This document shows positions 1 through 6,597 of a stretch of DNA of 41,994 nt, piece after piece. A program made the position numbers and the translations under genes. This DNA comes from a virus: positions 1 through 41,994 of IMG/VR virus record IMGVR_UViG_3300033141_002362; one strand, 5' to 3'. Under the pieces are notes generated by a model, which was not told the origin of the DNA, did not search any database, and worked only from the letters and a program-made list of their open reading frames with translations. Position 1 is the stretch's first letter. Every line of letters starts with the position of its first letter.

Positions 1-174
1 AAATGTACTTTCAATTATAAAAGTTTCCCGTATCCAAATGGTATCATTAAGGGAATACGGAGAATACTTCTTTCTACTTTTTAATCTTCTTATTGGTAGA
101 ATAATCAAGTTTTTTCTATTTTTAAGAAACGCTTTAACTTCCCACTCGCGGGCATCATATAGATGGGTGTTCAT
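1..174 (-). CDS. ASCH-domain-like protein, N-terminal part (cut by window edge)
   Basis: Only the first 58 codons lie in the window; the gene runs off position 1. The start ATG at 174-172 is preceded by GAGG at a normal distance. The visible protein begins MNTHLYDAREWE, has a basic stretch around residues 18-37, and then reads SLNDTIWIRETF at about 42-53. The last segment resembles the 'GDxLWVRETW' motif of ASCH-fold proteins, which bind RNA or modified nucleotides and are common in phages. The match rests on this single motif, and the N-terminal half is not diagnostic. The gene follows the broken gene at 189-552 by 14 bp and is probably the last visible member of the left operon. Confidence 0.5.
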   Translation of the reverse strand, partial: MNTHLYDAREWEVKAFLKNRKNLIILPIRRLKSRKKYSPYSLNDTIWIRETFIIESTF

Positions 175-188
175 TCTGAGCCTCATTT

Positions 189-552
189 CTATTTAAATTT
201 ATATCTAGGTGATAATCCATGTTTCTTAATAATATCACATATTATATTTTCAAATTTTTCTTTACCAACAGAACTTAAATTAGCAATAGATTTCTCTATA
301 GCTTTCTTTTTAGTTCTTCCGCTACCCAAAGCCCCACCGGAGTAATTTTCAGATATTTTCAGATATTATATATCCTTTTATTGACTTTTTTCTTTTATTA
401 TCGTATACTGTTCTAATTGAAAAATCAAATTCTTCCCATCCTTTTAATTCTATTTGTTCGGCATCAACAAGTATAAGCTTTTTTCTATTTATAGTACTAA
501 TATAATATTCATCAGATACTTTTTCAAACTTTGAATTTAGTTTATTTTTCAT
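189..552 (-). pseudogene. Small gene of unknown function, frameshifted by a 10-bp tandem duplication
   Basis: The reading frame starts at ATG 552 behind a strong AAAGGAG site and stops after 67 codons at TGA 351-349. Immediately downstream, in the +1 frame, 53 further sense codons run to TAG at 191-189 (ENYSGGALGSGRTKKK... to ...LSPRYKFK). The stop lies inside a perfect tandem duplication of attttcagat (345-354 and 355-364). Removing one 10-bp copy fuses the two parts into one 117-residue frame with no stop. The downstream part is Lys/Ser-rich and reads like normal protein. I do not recognise the family. The disruption may be real, a reversible slippage variant, or an assembly error. Confidence 0.7.
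345..364. repeat. 10-bp tandem direct repeat (2 copies)
   Basis: attttcagat occurs at 345-354 and again at 355-364, with three further matching bases. It lies exactly at the point where the gene at 189-552 changes frame. Ten is not a multiple of three, so one copy explains the frameshift. Confidence 0.9.
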
Positions 553-608
553 TTCTTAAACTCCTTTATTGTTTAAAGCGCATATAAACGACCATTTTGA
601 AAATACCT

Positions 609-899
609 TTATTTTTCCTTCGTTGTATAACTCATAGATATTCCTCTATCTATTTCCTCTTTCAAACTTTCTAATAAAGTTTTAAAACGTAACATATGTT
701 CCTTCTGAAACCCAATTATAACCTCAGAATGTTTTTTGTTCAATAAAACATGATAAATCTCAAGAGACTTTTCAGCAAGAAACATACACTGTTGTATAGT
801 TGTATTTATATCATTATTTATGATACTTTTATTTACCATAAATAAATGATGATTAAGACTAGTTATTAACTCATATAATATTAATTCATCTCTGCTCAT
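609..899 (-). CDS. Hypothetical helical protein
   Basis: A 96-residue protein of unknown function. The frame can be extended to an ATG at 971, but that would overlap most of the zinc-ribbon gene at 886-1029. The ATG at 899 (MSRDELILYEL) gives the usual short overlap of 14 bp, so I prefer it; neither start has a strong ribosome binding site. The sequence looks all-helical, with alternating hydrophobic and charged residues (for example MFLAEKSLEIYHVLL and MLRFKTLLESLKEEI) and no membrane segment or Cys motif. It sits in the left operon downstream of the methyltransferase. Confidence 0.6.
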   Translation of the reverse strand: MSRDELILYELITSLNHHLFMVNKSIINNDINTTIQQCMFLAEKSLEIYHVLLNKKHSEVIIGFQKEHMLRFKTLLESLKEEIDRGISMSYTTKEK

Positions 900-1029
900 T
901 ATTAGTATCAATCCATTCTTGATAGTAATCGCGTGGATTACGGCATTCACAATCATATTGCATATATTCATCGGTATATGGATTGTATTTATAGATTACG
1001 CCAGTATCATTACATTTTTTACAATACAT
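886..1029 (-). CDS. Small zinc-ribbon-like protein (47 aa)
   Basis: The ATG at 1029-1027 overlaps the region of the methyltransferase stop codon (TAA at 1033-1031), and the frame runs 47 codons to TGA at 888-886. The protein starts MYCKKCNDTGVIY and has a second Cys pair, CECR, near residues 27-30. This CxxC...CxC pattern with a following Gly resembles DnaJ-type zinc knuckles or rubredoxin-like ribbons. The second half (NPRDYYQEWIDTNNEQR) is charged. Position and spacing indicate translational coupling to the methyltransferase. Function is unknown; metal binding is inferred from the Cys spacing only. Confidence 0.65.
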   Translation of the reverse strand: MYCKKCNDTGVIYKYNPYTDEYMQYDCECRNPRDYYQEWIDTNNEQR

Positions 1030-1030
1030 A

Positions 1031-2311
1031 TTAAAACTCTAGTTTAAGTTGATTCAATAATAGTTTTAACCTTTTTTCTGCTAACTTTATATATTCGGGA
1101 TTTAATTCAAACCCTATAAAACTTCTATTAGCCCGTAAAGCTACTAAGCCTGTTGTTCCTGAGCCGATGAACGGGTCAAGCACAATACCAGGTCGCCAAC
1201 CAGCATTACATCCGCAATCAGTCCACCCGATAGTTTTGTATTCGGACCTTATAGATAATGTTTTCTTTTGACTCAATCCTTTTCCCATATCATCCTTATG
1301 GTCATGAAATGATTTCCCTAATTTCTTTGCATATTCTTCACTTGGCTCTATTATTCTTACCCTTGCTTTCCCGCATTTCTTACATATCCATTCAGGGCAA
1401 GAAGATAATATAGGTTTCTTTAACAATTCTTGTGGAAATGTTGCAAAATGCGCCTCAAGATAGGGTTCTGTATTTATAGTCCACACATCACCGGGATTCT
1501 TGCCATATTCATTAAGTTTTACCATTACATCAGATTTTTTACCCGCTTTATTTGCCCCGGTTAACTTAACACCAGATTCCCCGTAAGCAGAATGTGAATA
1601 ACGGCTTCTTTCAAACGTAGCAGGTTTATATTTCTCCCGTATCGCATTCAAATCATACCAATACTTTCGGTTCTTGACAAAGTGATAAACAATTTCATAG
1701 GTGTTGTTTAATCGGTCTCTAACTGAAGAAGGCATACAATTAGACTTATACCATATTATTTGATTTCTGAGTATCCAACCCTTATCTTGCATAGCAATAC
1801 AAAATCTTGCAGGCATCATCATAAGCTGTTTAGGTTGCAGCCAAGCAGATTTTGTTTTTGTTTTTTGTCTTGGTTTATCAAAATGCCATTGGTTTTTGTC
1901 GGTCCATCCAATAGTACCATAGTACATATCGCCCATGTTAATATACAGGCTGCCTTCTTTCTTTAACTTTGGACGTATAGCCTCAAATATACTTATAAGA
2001 TGTTCAATATACATATTAGGATGTGGCTCTAACCCAAGTTGTCCACGCCATGCAGAACATTTAATGCAAGTATCATCACATTTATTGTTTGATAGTCCAA
2101 GCTTGTTATTTTCCGAAACAACCTTGTCAATGCTCCATTCATGCTCACAATCCTTGTCACCTCCCCATATTGCCGATACTGTATCACCATAATCTCTCAA
2201 ACCCCAATAGGGCGGGGAAGTTATACACATATCTATAGATTCATTAGGTAACTCCTTAACCAAATCTAAAGCATTACCCTGAATTATCTTGTTAACATAT
2301 TGGTCTATCAT
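1031..2311 (-). CDS. Site-specific DNA methyltransferase, beta class (N4-C or N6-A)
   Basis: A 426-residue enzyme transferring a methyl group from S-adenosylmethionine to an exocyclic amino group of DNA. The catalytic motif TSPPYW is near residues 31-36. The AdoMet-binding motif DPFIGSGTT lies near the C-terminus, followed by GFELNPEYIKLAEKRL. This order (catalytic motif before AdoMet motif) defines the beta group, Pfam N6_N4_Mtase. TSPPYW is often seen in N4-cytosine enzymes but also in some adenine enzymes, so the base is unresolved. Two Cys pairs (CIKC about residue 87 and CPEWICKKC in the C-terminal third) suggest zinc-binding inserts. An in-frame GTG at 2317 is an alternative start. No restriction endonuclease partner is visible, so it probably protects phage DNA or acts as an orphan. 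Confidence 0.92.
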   Translation of the reverse strand: MIDQYVNKIIQGNALDLVKELPNESIDMCITSPPYWGLRDYGDTVSAIWGGDKDCEHEWSIDKVVSENNKLGLSNNKCDDTCIKCSAWRGQLGLEPHPNMYIEHLISIFEAIRPKLKKEGSLYINMGDMYYGTIGWTDKNQWHFDKPRQKTKTKSAWLQPKQLMMMPARFCIAMQDKGWILRNQIIWYKSNCMPSSVRDRLNNTYEIVYHFVKNRKYWYDLNAIREKYKPATFERSRYSHSAYGESGVKLTGANKAGKKSDVMVKLNEYGKNPGDVWTINTEPYLEAHFATFPQELLKKPILSSCPEWICKKCGKARVRIIEPSEEYAKKLGKSFHDHKDDMGKGLSQKKTLSIRSEYKTIGWTDCGCNAGWRPGIVLDPFIGSGTTGLVALRANRSFIGFELNPEYIKLAEKRLKLLLNQLKLEF

Positions 2312-2327
2312 AATCACTTTTATATTT

Positions 2328-2699
2328 CTATATTATACTAATTGTTTCTCTGTTTTTTCCTTCGCTAAAAATCTTATAAACAAATAACTCTACTTTTTTA
2401 TTATATCTGTGAGCTTCTTTAATTTCATTTCTCATATTATTTGTTAACTGAATATCAAGACATCTAATATATACCCAAACTTCATCTACCATTTTTACCA
2501 TTTCAAGACAAATCTTTTGGGCTTCTTCTTCTGATTCTACAAATTGGTGTAAATATATTTGTGGAGCAATTGGTATAACATCTGGATTAGATTCCCTAAT
2601 AATTTTACATATCTTTATGATTATTTGTCTGTTTTCATAGGGTGTCAAATCGTGAGGACTACGTTTATTATATTTGTGACAAATGAATATACTTTTCAT
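2328..2699 (-). CDS. DUF4406/DUF7768-like (nucleoside deoxyribosyltransferase-fold) protein
   Basis: 123 residues. It opens with a beta strand and short basic turn (SIFICHKYNKRSP), followed by an Asn/Arg helix (ENRQIIIKICKIIRE), IAPQIYLHQF, a second amphipathic helix, then VDEVWVY and a final MRNEIKEAHRYNKKVELF. This order matches the small phage families DUF4406/DUF7768, which share the nucleoside 2-deoxyribosyltransferase fold. Biochemical function in phages is unknown, and the usual glycine-rich loop after DEVWVY is weak here. The start ATG overlaps the stop of the upstream ERCC4 nuclease gene (ATGA), so the two are translationally coupled. Confidence 0.65.
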   Translation of the reverse strand: MKSIFICHKYNKRSPHDLTPYENRQIIIKICKIIRESNPDVIPIAPQIYLHQFVESEEEAQKICLEMVKMVDEVWVYIRCLDIQLTNNMRNEIKEAHRYNKKVELFVYKIFSEGKNRETISII

Positions 2700-3214
2700 A
2701 TTTCTCCTTTTCTTATTTTCTTATAGAAATAAACAAGGTGACTTAATACATACATTTCAATATTGGTTCTGTCATTATCTATGTATATATGCATATTGTA
2801 CTTGACCGCTCTGCTAACAAGGAATGAATAAACCTGATTACATGTAACCCTACTACCAAAAGCGGGAATGAAAAGACTGTCCCTGTCACTTTCAATTACT
2901 AAAGCTTTCCACAAAAGGCTTTTCATAGCTTCACATTTAGTATCTGTGTTTTTTCTATCTTTGCCAACATATGAAATAAAATCACTTACCATTTTTCGCT
3001 CTATACAAACCTTGTTTTCCATACCCTCTATAGAATAATCACCATGCTTTAAACTACGCTCAACTATTCTTAATTTATTTTTCCATACACTTTTTTTATT
3101 ATTATCAAACAAAGGTTTCTGTTCACGAGTATCAACAATAAGAATAAAATCTTCAGGAATTATTATCTTATTAAACTTAATTAATCTACTCGGTTCGGTT
3201 TTAAATTTTTTCAT
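2696..3214 (-). CDS. ERCC4-family (XPF/Mus81-type) nuclease
   Basis: 172 residues. The ERCC4 nuclease core is readable: VDTREQ at 27-32, GDYSI at 58-62 and IERK at 71-74, giving the acidic and Lys residues of the metal-dependent active site (family motif GDxnERKx3D). Enzymes of this fold cut branched or flapped DNA. The phage form is a stand-alone catalytic domain without helix-hairpin-helix. It lies between the SSB-like/Sak4 genes and the methyltransferase, so a role in processing recombination intermediates is reasonable. The ribosome binding site before ATG 3214 is weak (GTGAG). Confidence 0.88.
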   Translation of the reverse strand: MKKFKTEPSRLIKFNKIIIPEDFILIVDTREQKPLFDNNKKSVWKNKLRIVERSLKHGDYSIEGMENKVCIERKMVSDFISYVGKDRKNTDTKCEAMKSLLWKALVIESDRDSLFIPAFGSRVTCNQVYSFLVSRAVKYNMHIYIDNDRTNIEMYVLSHLVYFYKKIRKGEI

Positions 3215-3240
3215 TATCTCACTTTACAGTAAAAATAAAG

Positions 3241-3288
3241 GTTAGAACCAAGCGGGGAATCGAACCCCGCCAAGAACCGTTTTGGTTA
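3241..3288 (-). ncRNA. tRNA T-arm-like hairpin directly after a stop codon
   Basis: Read on the minus strand, the bases just after the stop of the SSB-like gene form a perfect 6-bp stem GCGGGG/CCCCGC around the 7-base loop TTCGATT. That loop fits the T-loop consensus TTCRANY and closes on a G-C pair as in tRNA. The next bases TTGGTT can pair with AACCAA located 11 bases 5' of the stem, giving an acceptor-like helix of 6 bp. No D arm, anticodon arm or 3' CCA is present, so this is not a complete tRNA. It may be a captured tRNA 3' end (an attachment-site remnant), an RNA processing signal, or a weak terminator, since TTTATTTTT follows about ten bases later. Confidence 0.5.
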
Positions 3289-3834
3289 TTCTTCAAATAC
3301 ATCATCATCGCTATCAGATTCTTTTGACGAATGTTTCTCTTTGATTTTTGGTTTCTTATCAGTTTCAACTGCTTTAATTTTGTTCCATACTTGCCGTTTC
3401 CTATCACCGCTCGTATCATTGCGGAACATGATATAAACACGCTCACCGTTCAAACGTTTTGCCATAGTGTTAACAAAATCTCTCGCCAAAACATCACTCT
3501 CAATAAAATAATCGTATTCATCATCTTCATCAAGAGCATAAAAAGGTTTTAAGGATAATCCCGATTTCTTGATAATATTAAATATTTGTTTGTGACCTAT
3601 TTCGTTCGGTTCACCATTCGTATTTCGTACTGTAATGAATGCTCCGGGTAAAAGTTTTTCCTCAAACTCTCCTTCGGCACCAACAATAGGAATAACTACT
3701 TGAGCACTACCTGTGTCTTTCTCTTGCAATTTAATACCATCAGTAAACTCGCAAAGTATCCACTGGTCAACTGGAACCTCTTCAACACCACCGCCCATTA
3801 AATACTCTTCATTAGAAGTATCATATTTCTTCAT
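3286..3834 (-). CDS. Putative single-stranded DNA-binding protein (acidic C-terminal tail)
   Basis: 182 residues. The middle is beta-rich (WILCEFTDGIKL, AQVVIPIVGAEGEFEEKLLPG, RVYIMFRND), consistent with an OB-type fold, and the C-terminus is Lys-rich and then strongly acidic, ending SDSDDDVFEE. An acidic tail is the hallmark of phage and bacterial SSBs, which use it to recruit replication and recombination partners. The gene lies 1 bp downstream of the Sak4-like ATPase gene, the usual SSB/Sak4 pairing in phages. I see no diagnostic SSB signature, so the call rests on tail, predicted strands and neighbourhood. AAGGAG precedes the ATG. Confidence 0.55.
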   Translation of the reverse strand: MKKYDTSNEEYLMGGGVEEVPVDQWILCEFTDGIKLQEKDTGSAQVVIPIVGAEGEFEEKLLPGAFITVRNTNGEPNEIGHKQIFNIIKKSGLSLKPFYALDEDDEYDYFIESDVLARDFVNTMAKRLNGERVYIMFRNDTSGDRKRQVWNKIKAVETDKKPKIKEKHSSKESDSDDDVFEE

Positions 3835-3835
3835 A

Positions 3836-4699
3836 TTATTTCTCCTTCTTTTTTAGTTGTTGTTTGCGTTTATTTAATTCATCTTTACCTATTAATCCAG
3901 ATTGGTATAAAATAACATTTACGTCTAATGGTAACCAATCAACTTTAAGTTTTTCCTCAATATTTTGCCATTCTTCACCTGTCCATTTACAAAGTGCCTC
4001 TTCCTCATTAAAATATACCTTTGGAGGATATTTACGCACCTCTGAATCTTTTTCATATCTTGGTCTAACATGACCTATAAAATCAAACAAAGCAATGGAA
4101 TTTTCACCAAACTCTTTGCCAGTCCAATTTGGTCCAATCTTTATCTTTTGCTCAATTCTTTTTGCATATGAAGGATTTATTTTTTCATGAGCCGTAAAAT
4201 ATACATCTTTACCATGATGTAACTGCTCAACAATAGGCACAATAACCCGATTCATATGCGGTGTAAAATATTTGTAATCATACTCATCCATACGAGCCAT
4301 ATCAAGCACACTATCTTCTTTGCGTGTTTTGTTTTTCTCATCTCTACCTTTTTCACGCTCTAATGTTTTTTCATAGCTTTCCTTTTCTACTATTGTTCTT
4401 ATGCTAATATTCATGAAACTACTAATAGTATCAGCTAAAATTGTATTATACTTTTCAAAGTTTTCCGGAGTACCAACAAATTGATGAAGTTTATCAATTG
4501 ACGGTTTATCCTTAATGCTGAAGTATTTTACGTCAACTTCTAAATCAGAACGCATTCTTTTTGCTTTGTTTATATTAATCATGTAATTCCGCATCTCAAA
4601 CGGAATTATGAGTATAGGAGACTTTGCGGTAAGTAATATACTTAATGTTTTACCTATACCTCCCATACCATAAAATAACATAGACGTACCAAAATTCAT
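3836..4699 (-). CDS. Sak4-like RecA-fold ATPase (AAA_24), single-strand annealing/recombination
   Basis: 287 residues. Walker A GMGGIGKT is at residues 11-18, almost at the N-terminus. A Walker B-like strand ending in Asp (NTILADTISSF) lies near 85-95, and FTAHEK later fits the position of the RecA-type sensor. This compact arrangement matches phage AAA_24 / Sak4 proteins, which are Rad51/RecA-core ATPases that anneal single strands together with a cognate SSB. A Lys-rich tail ends the protein. The ATG follows AGGTGAT. The SSB-like gene is immediately downstream and a RecB/Cas4-like nuclease is upstream, making a coherent recombination cassette. Confidence 0.8.
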   Translation of the reverse strand: MNFGTSMLFYGMGGIGKTLSILLTAKSPILIIPFEMRNYMININKAKRMRSDLEVDVKYFSIKDKPSIDKLHQFVGTPENFEKYNTILADTISSFMNISIRTIVEKESYEKTLEREKGRDEKNKTRKEDSVLDMARMDEYDYKYFTPHMNRVIVPIVEQLHHGKDVYFTAHEKINPSYAKRIEQKIKIGPNWTGKEFGENSIALFDFIGHVRPRYEKDSEVRKYPPKVYFNEEEALCKWTGEEWQNIEEKLKVDWLPLDVNVILYQSGLIGKDELNKRKQQLKKKEK

Positions 4700-4707
4700 A
4701 AATCACC

Positions 4708-4947
4708 TCATTCTTTTATGTTGTTATATATTAATTCTGCAATACTAATATCAATTTCAGAAATAAGACAAAGTTTGTAAACGGCAGCAGGAAATTTACT
4801 ATTATTTTTGACAATCTCTCCAACATCGGAATATTGAGATTTACTGAAAACGTCATCAATATCTTTAATGATTTTCAAGAGTTTTGTTTTAGCTTGCCGC
4901 TTACTGTAAAGTTTAGGATTTTTGTATTTATTATTCTTTGCCTTCAT
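4708..4947 (-). CDS. Hypothetical basic protein (79 aa)
   Basis: The frame is open from 4977, but the ATG at 4947 has an excellent AAAGGAG site and is the likely start. The N-terminus is very basic (KAKNNKYKNPKLYSKRQAKTK), followed by helices LLKIIKDIDDVF and SIAELIYNNI. It overlaps the end of the nuclease gene by 17 bp and precedes the Sak4-like ATPase by 8 bp. I do not recognise a family. The basic start and the location suggest a nucleic-acid-binding accessory of the recombination cassette, but this is inference. Confidence 0.65.
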   Translation of the reverse strand: MKAKNNKYKNPKLYSKRQAKTKLLKIIKDIDDVFSKSQYSDVGEIVKNNSKFPAAVYKLCLISEIDISIAELIYNNIKE

Positions 4948-5809
4948 TAGATTTCTCCTTTCTTTGATACTTTTCATTGTTTATAAATCTTGGAGGATAT
5001 AACACCTTCCTGTTAACTTTACAAATATCCAGATAATCACATTGGTATCCAAACGCATGACACCCCTGATAATTCTGATAGAAATATTCATTATTGTTAA
5101 TGTTGTTCGTGATTTCATTGTAAACTTGAATATACTTATTAAGAAGAATATCAACTGGAAAATCGTCTCTTAAATATACAGTACCATAGTTTTGTTGTTT
5201 CTTATCATAATCTATAAAGTAAGTTTTAGGACGACTAACAATCGAAGCGTATACCCTCTCATAGAATTCATCTGAATCTTCATAATCATTCATTTTATGG
5301 TTTGGTATTTTTGTAATTTTAATTCTACAGGCTTCAAACTCTTCATTACATAAAAAATAAGTACCAACCTGCTGGAATACACTAAAATTGTCAATATAAA
5401 AGTCAGGCCGACTTGTTAATTTATATTCTTCAAACCACTTTTCACGCGCAATATCACACACTCCTTTTATTTTTAACATATTATTCTTATCGACCTGACT
5501 TATTCTAAACACTTCCTCTTGATAGGTTGCCCTATAATCTATTTTAACAAAATCTCTATAGGCATGGTATAAGGCTTTAACCTTTTGTATTGTATATTCT
5601 TTCAGCTCATGCTCTGTTTTATAGTTTTTAACATCATCTTTAGTTATACATTCATGAGCTAATCCAATAAGTTTATCCCAAAATCCGCCAGCTTTTAAGG
5701 GTTCTGATTTAAATTTCGGTTTAACTTCTAATCCAAGAATATAGTTTAAATAGTACTTGTAACGGCAAGTAAAATAAACATTGATTTGGGAATGCGACAA
5801 ATGTTCCAT
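4931..5809 (-). CDS. PD-(D/E)XK nuclease, RecB/Cas4-like, possible Fe-S cluster
   Basis: 292 residues from ATG 5809, which has GAGAG just upstream; a GTG at 5887 overlapping the RHH stop is an alternative that adds 26 residues. The RecB-type start LSHSQINVYFTC contains Cys15. A conserved His follows at about 52 (GLAHE). The active-site Asp is in KGVCDI (119), the E-x-K in EEYK (128-130), and the following Gln motif in FQQVGTYF. Three clustered Cys near the C-terminus (CHAFGYQCDYLDIC) together with Cys15 are the pattern of Cas4/AddB nucleases that hold a 4Fe-4S cluster. The spacing differs from classical CX2CX5C. Likely role: DNA end processing feeding Sak4/SSB. Confidence 0.82.
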   Translation of the reverse strand: MEHLSHSQINVYFTCRYKYYLNYILGLEVKPKFKSEPLKAGGFWDKLIGLAHECITKDDVKNYKTEHELKEYTIQKVKALYHAYRDFVKIDYRATYQEEVFRISQVDKNNMLKIKGVCDIAREKWFEEYKLTSRPDFYIDNFSVFQQVGTYFLCNEEFEACRIKITKIPNHKMNDYEDSDEFYERVYASIVSRPKTYFIDYDKKQQNYGTVYLRDDFPVDILLNKYIQVYNEITNNINNNEYFYQNYQGCHAFGYQCDYLDICKVNRKVLYPPRFINNEKYQRKEKSNEGKE

Positions 5810-5883
5810 ATCTCTCTCACATAAAAAGTTTTTTGGTTTTTTACAGAACCCTATGTTTTTATAGGGTATATAATTAATGCAAT

Positions 5884-6036
5884 TCACTTATTTTTGGTTA
5901 TTTTATCTTTTAAGAATTCATTAAGAATTATTTCAGTTTGGTCTTTAATACTACGCTTTACGAACTTACAATACTCAGCTAACCGCCCATGTAAACGAGA
6001 ATCAATTTTGATGTGTTTGTATTTTGTGTTTTTCAT
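5884..6036 (-). CDS. Ribbon-helix-helix regulator (50 aa)
   Basis: ATG at 6036-6034 with AAGGGA upstream, ending TGA 5886-5884. The sequence has the RHH plan: a basic strand (KYKHIKIDS), helix 1 (RLHGRLAEYCKFVK), a short turn (RSI), and helix 2 (KDQTEIILNEFLKDKI). Such Arc/CopG-type dimers insert the strand into the DNA major groove, usually at short repeated operators. It is the first gene behind the sigma70 promoter at 6067-6095 and the 10-bp-spaced repeats at 6104-6131. Autoregulation of the recombination operon is therefore likely but inferred. Confidence 0.75.
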   Translation of the reverse strand: MKNTKYKHIKIDSRLHGRLAEYCKFVKRSIKDQTEIILNEFLKDKITKNK

Positions 6037-6066
6037 CTTTTCAGTTCCCTTTTTGAGTGTGAGAAC

Positions 6067-6095
6067 AATATAAAAAAGTTTCTTTAGTTTGTCAA
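6067..6095 (-). promoter_or_regulatory. Sigma70-type promoter of the left recombination operon
   Basis: On the minus strand the sequence reads TTGACA (6095-6090), exactly 17 bases, then TATATT (6072-6067). The RHH gene starts about 30 bases downstream. Both boxes and the spacing are near consensus. Confidence 0.85.
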
Positions 6096-6103
6096 GTAAA
6101 AAA

Positions 6104-6131
6104 TTAACTTTTGTTAACTTTTGTCAACTTT
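6104..6131 (-). promoter_or_regulatory. Operator-like array of three 10-bp repeats upstream of the promoter
   Basis: On the minus strand, AAAGTTGAC, AAAAGTTAAC and AAAAGTTAA follow one another at exactly 10-bp steps, so they face the same side of the helix. They end 8 bp upstream of the -35 box. Short same-phase repeats are the usual RHH operator design. A link to the adjacent RHH gene is inference. Confidence 0.55.
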
Positions 6132-6157
6132 AAGGCTAAAATAAGGTTAAAAAAGAT

Positions 6158-6181
6158 AAAAAAGCCCCTGTATGAAAGGCT
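6158..6181 (-). terminator. Intrinsic terminator ending the late operon
   Basis: On the minus strand AGCCTT, loop TCATACA, GGGGCT (stem with two G-U pairs) is followed by six T and a second T-rich stretch. Part of the right arm can alternatively pair with 6258-6270 (AAGCCCTTGTATG) in a longer 13-bp stem with one mismatch. It lies between the holin-like gene and the promoter of the next operon. Confidence 0.7.
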
Positions 6182-6343
6182 GCTAAAAGATAAAAAAGGA
6201 GAATAAGAGGAATTAAAAAACTAATATAAGCATAAACAAAATAAGGGAACTTATATCATACAAGGGCTTACCTCCGTTATTATTATAATAACAAATACAA
6301 TATAAAGAATTATTTGTTAATTGTCAAGTAATCTTTCTTGTTA
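6182..6343. other. Intergenic region after the lysis genes
   Basis: No convincing gene. On the minus strand a GGAGG precedes a TTG at 6263 that opens a 16-codon hydrophobic micro-ORF to 6213 (MYDISSLILFMLILVF). This micro-ORF sits inside the loop of the long-range hairpin that reaches the terminator at 6158. Its expression is uncertain. Confidence 0.4.
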
Positions 6344-6544
6344 TTAATTATTTTTTTCAACCTTAGCTTTCTCTTTACCGGCATCGGCTACACCCTGACC
6401 GATAAGATATGCACTTGCAATTGCCATGATTGCCTCAATTATCTTTCCTACTAATTCAGGTGGCAATCCTATGAAATTCACCAATATAGTAGAAAGAATA
6501 GAAGTTATTGCTACCCACGATTTTTTTGATTTAAAGAAATCCAT
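6344..6544 (-). CDS. Putative holin (small membrane protein)
   Basis: 66 residues from ATG 6544, which has a perfect AAGGAGGT site; a longer frame to 6622 lacks one. The protein begins MDFFKSKKSWVAITSILSTI. It has one hydrophobic segment around residues 10-25 (VAITSILSTILVNFIGL) and a second at about 34-50 (IIEAIMAIASAYLIGQGV), then a charged Lys-rich tail. The 'K/R-S-K-K-x-W ... Y-x-x-G-Q-G-x-A-D' layout is seen in small phage holins. It is next to the SleB-like endolysin and forms the lysis cassette with it. Holin function is inferred from topology and position. Confidence 0.65.
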   Translation of the reverse strand: MDFFKSKKSWVAITSILSTILVNFIGLPPELVGKIIEAIMAIASAYLIGQGVADAGKEKAKVEKNN

Positions 6545-6597
6545 ACCTACCTCCTTAATTTGGTTATATATTCCATAAATTTTCCAGAGTAGTTTAA

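Noticed and set aside
163-345. 60-residue plus-strand ORF
   Set aside because: It lies opposite the broken gene and ASCH-like gene, lacks a ribosome binding site, and no other plus-strand gene occurs in this region.
1031-2311. Complete restriction-modification system
   Set aside because: No endonuclease candidate lies beside the methyltransferase; the neighbouring ERCC4 nuclease belongs to a recombination-type family.
3219-3446. 75-residue minus-strand ORF
   Set aside because: It overlaps the SSB-like gene in another frame, and its end (GSWRGSIPRLV) is what a tRNA T-arm looks like when translated.
6227-6245. Shared motif aagcataaacaaaataagg with 33049-33068 as a second leader element
   Set aside because: The match is AT-rich and only two copies exist; at 6227 no plus-strand gene follows.
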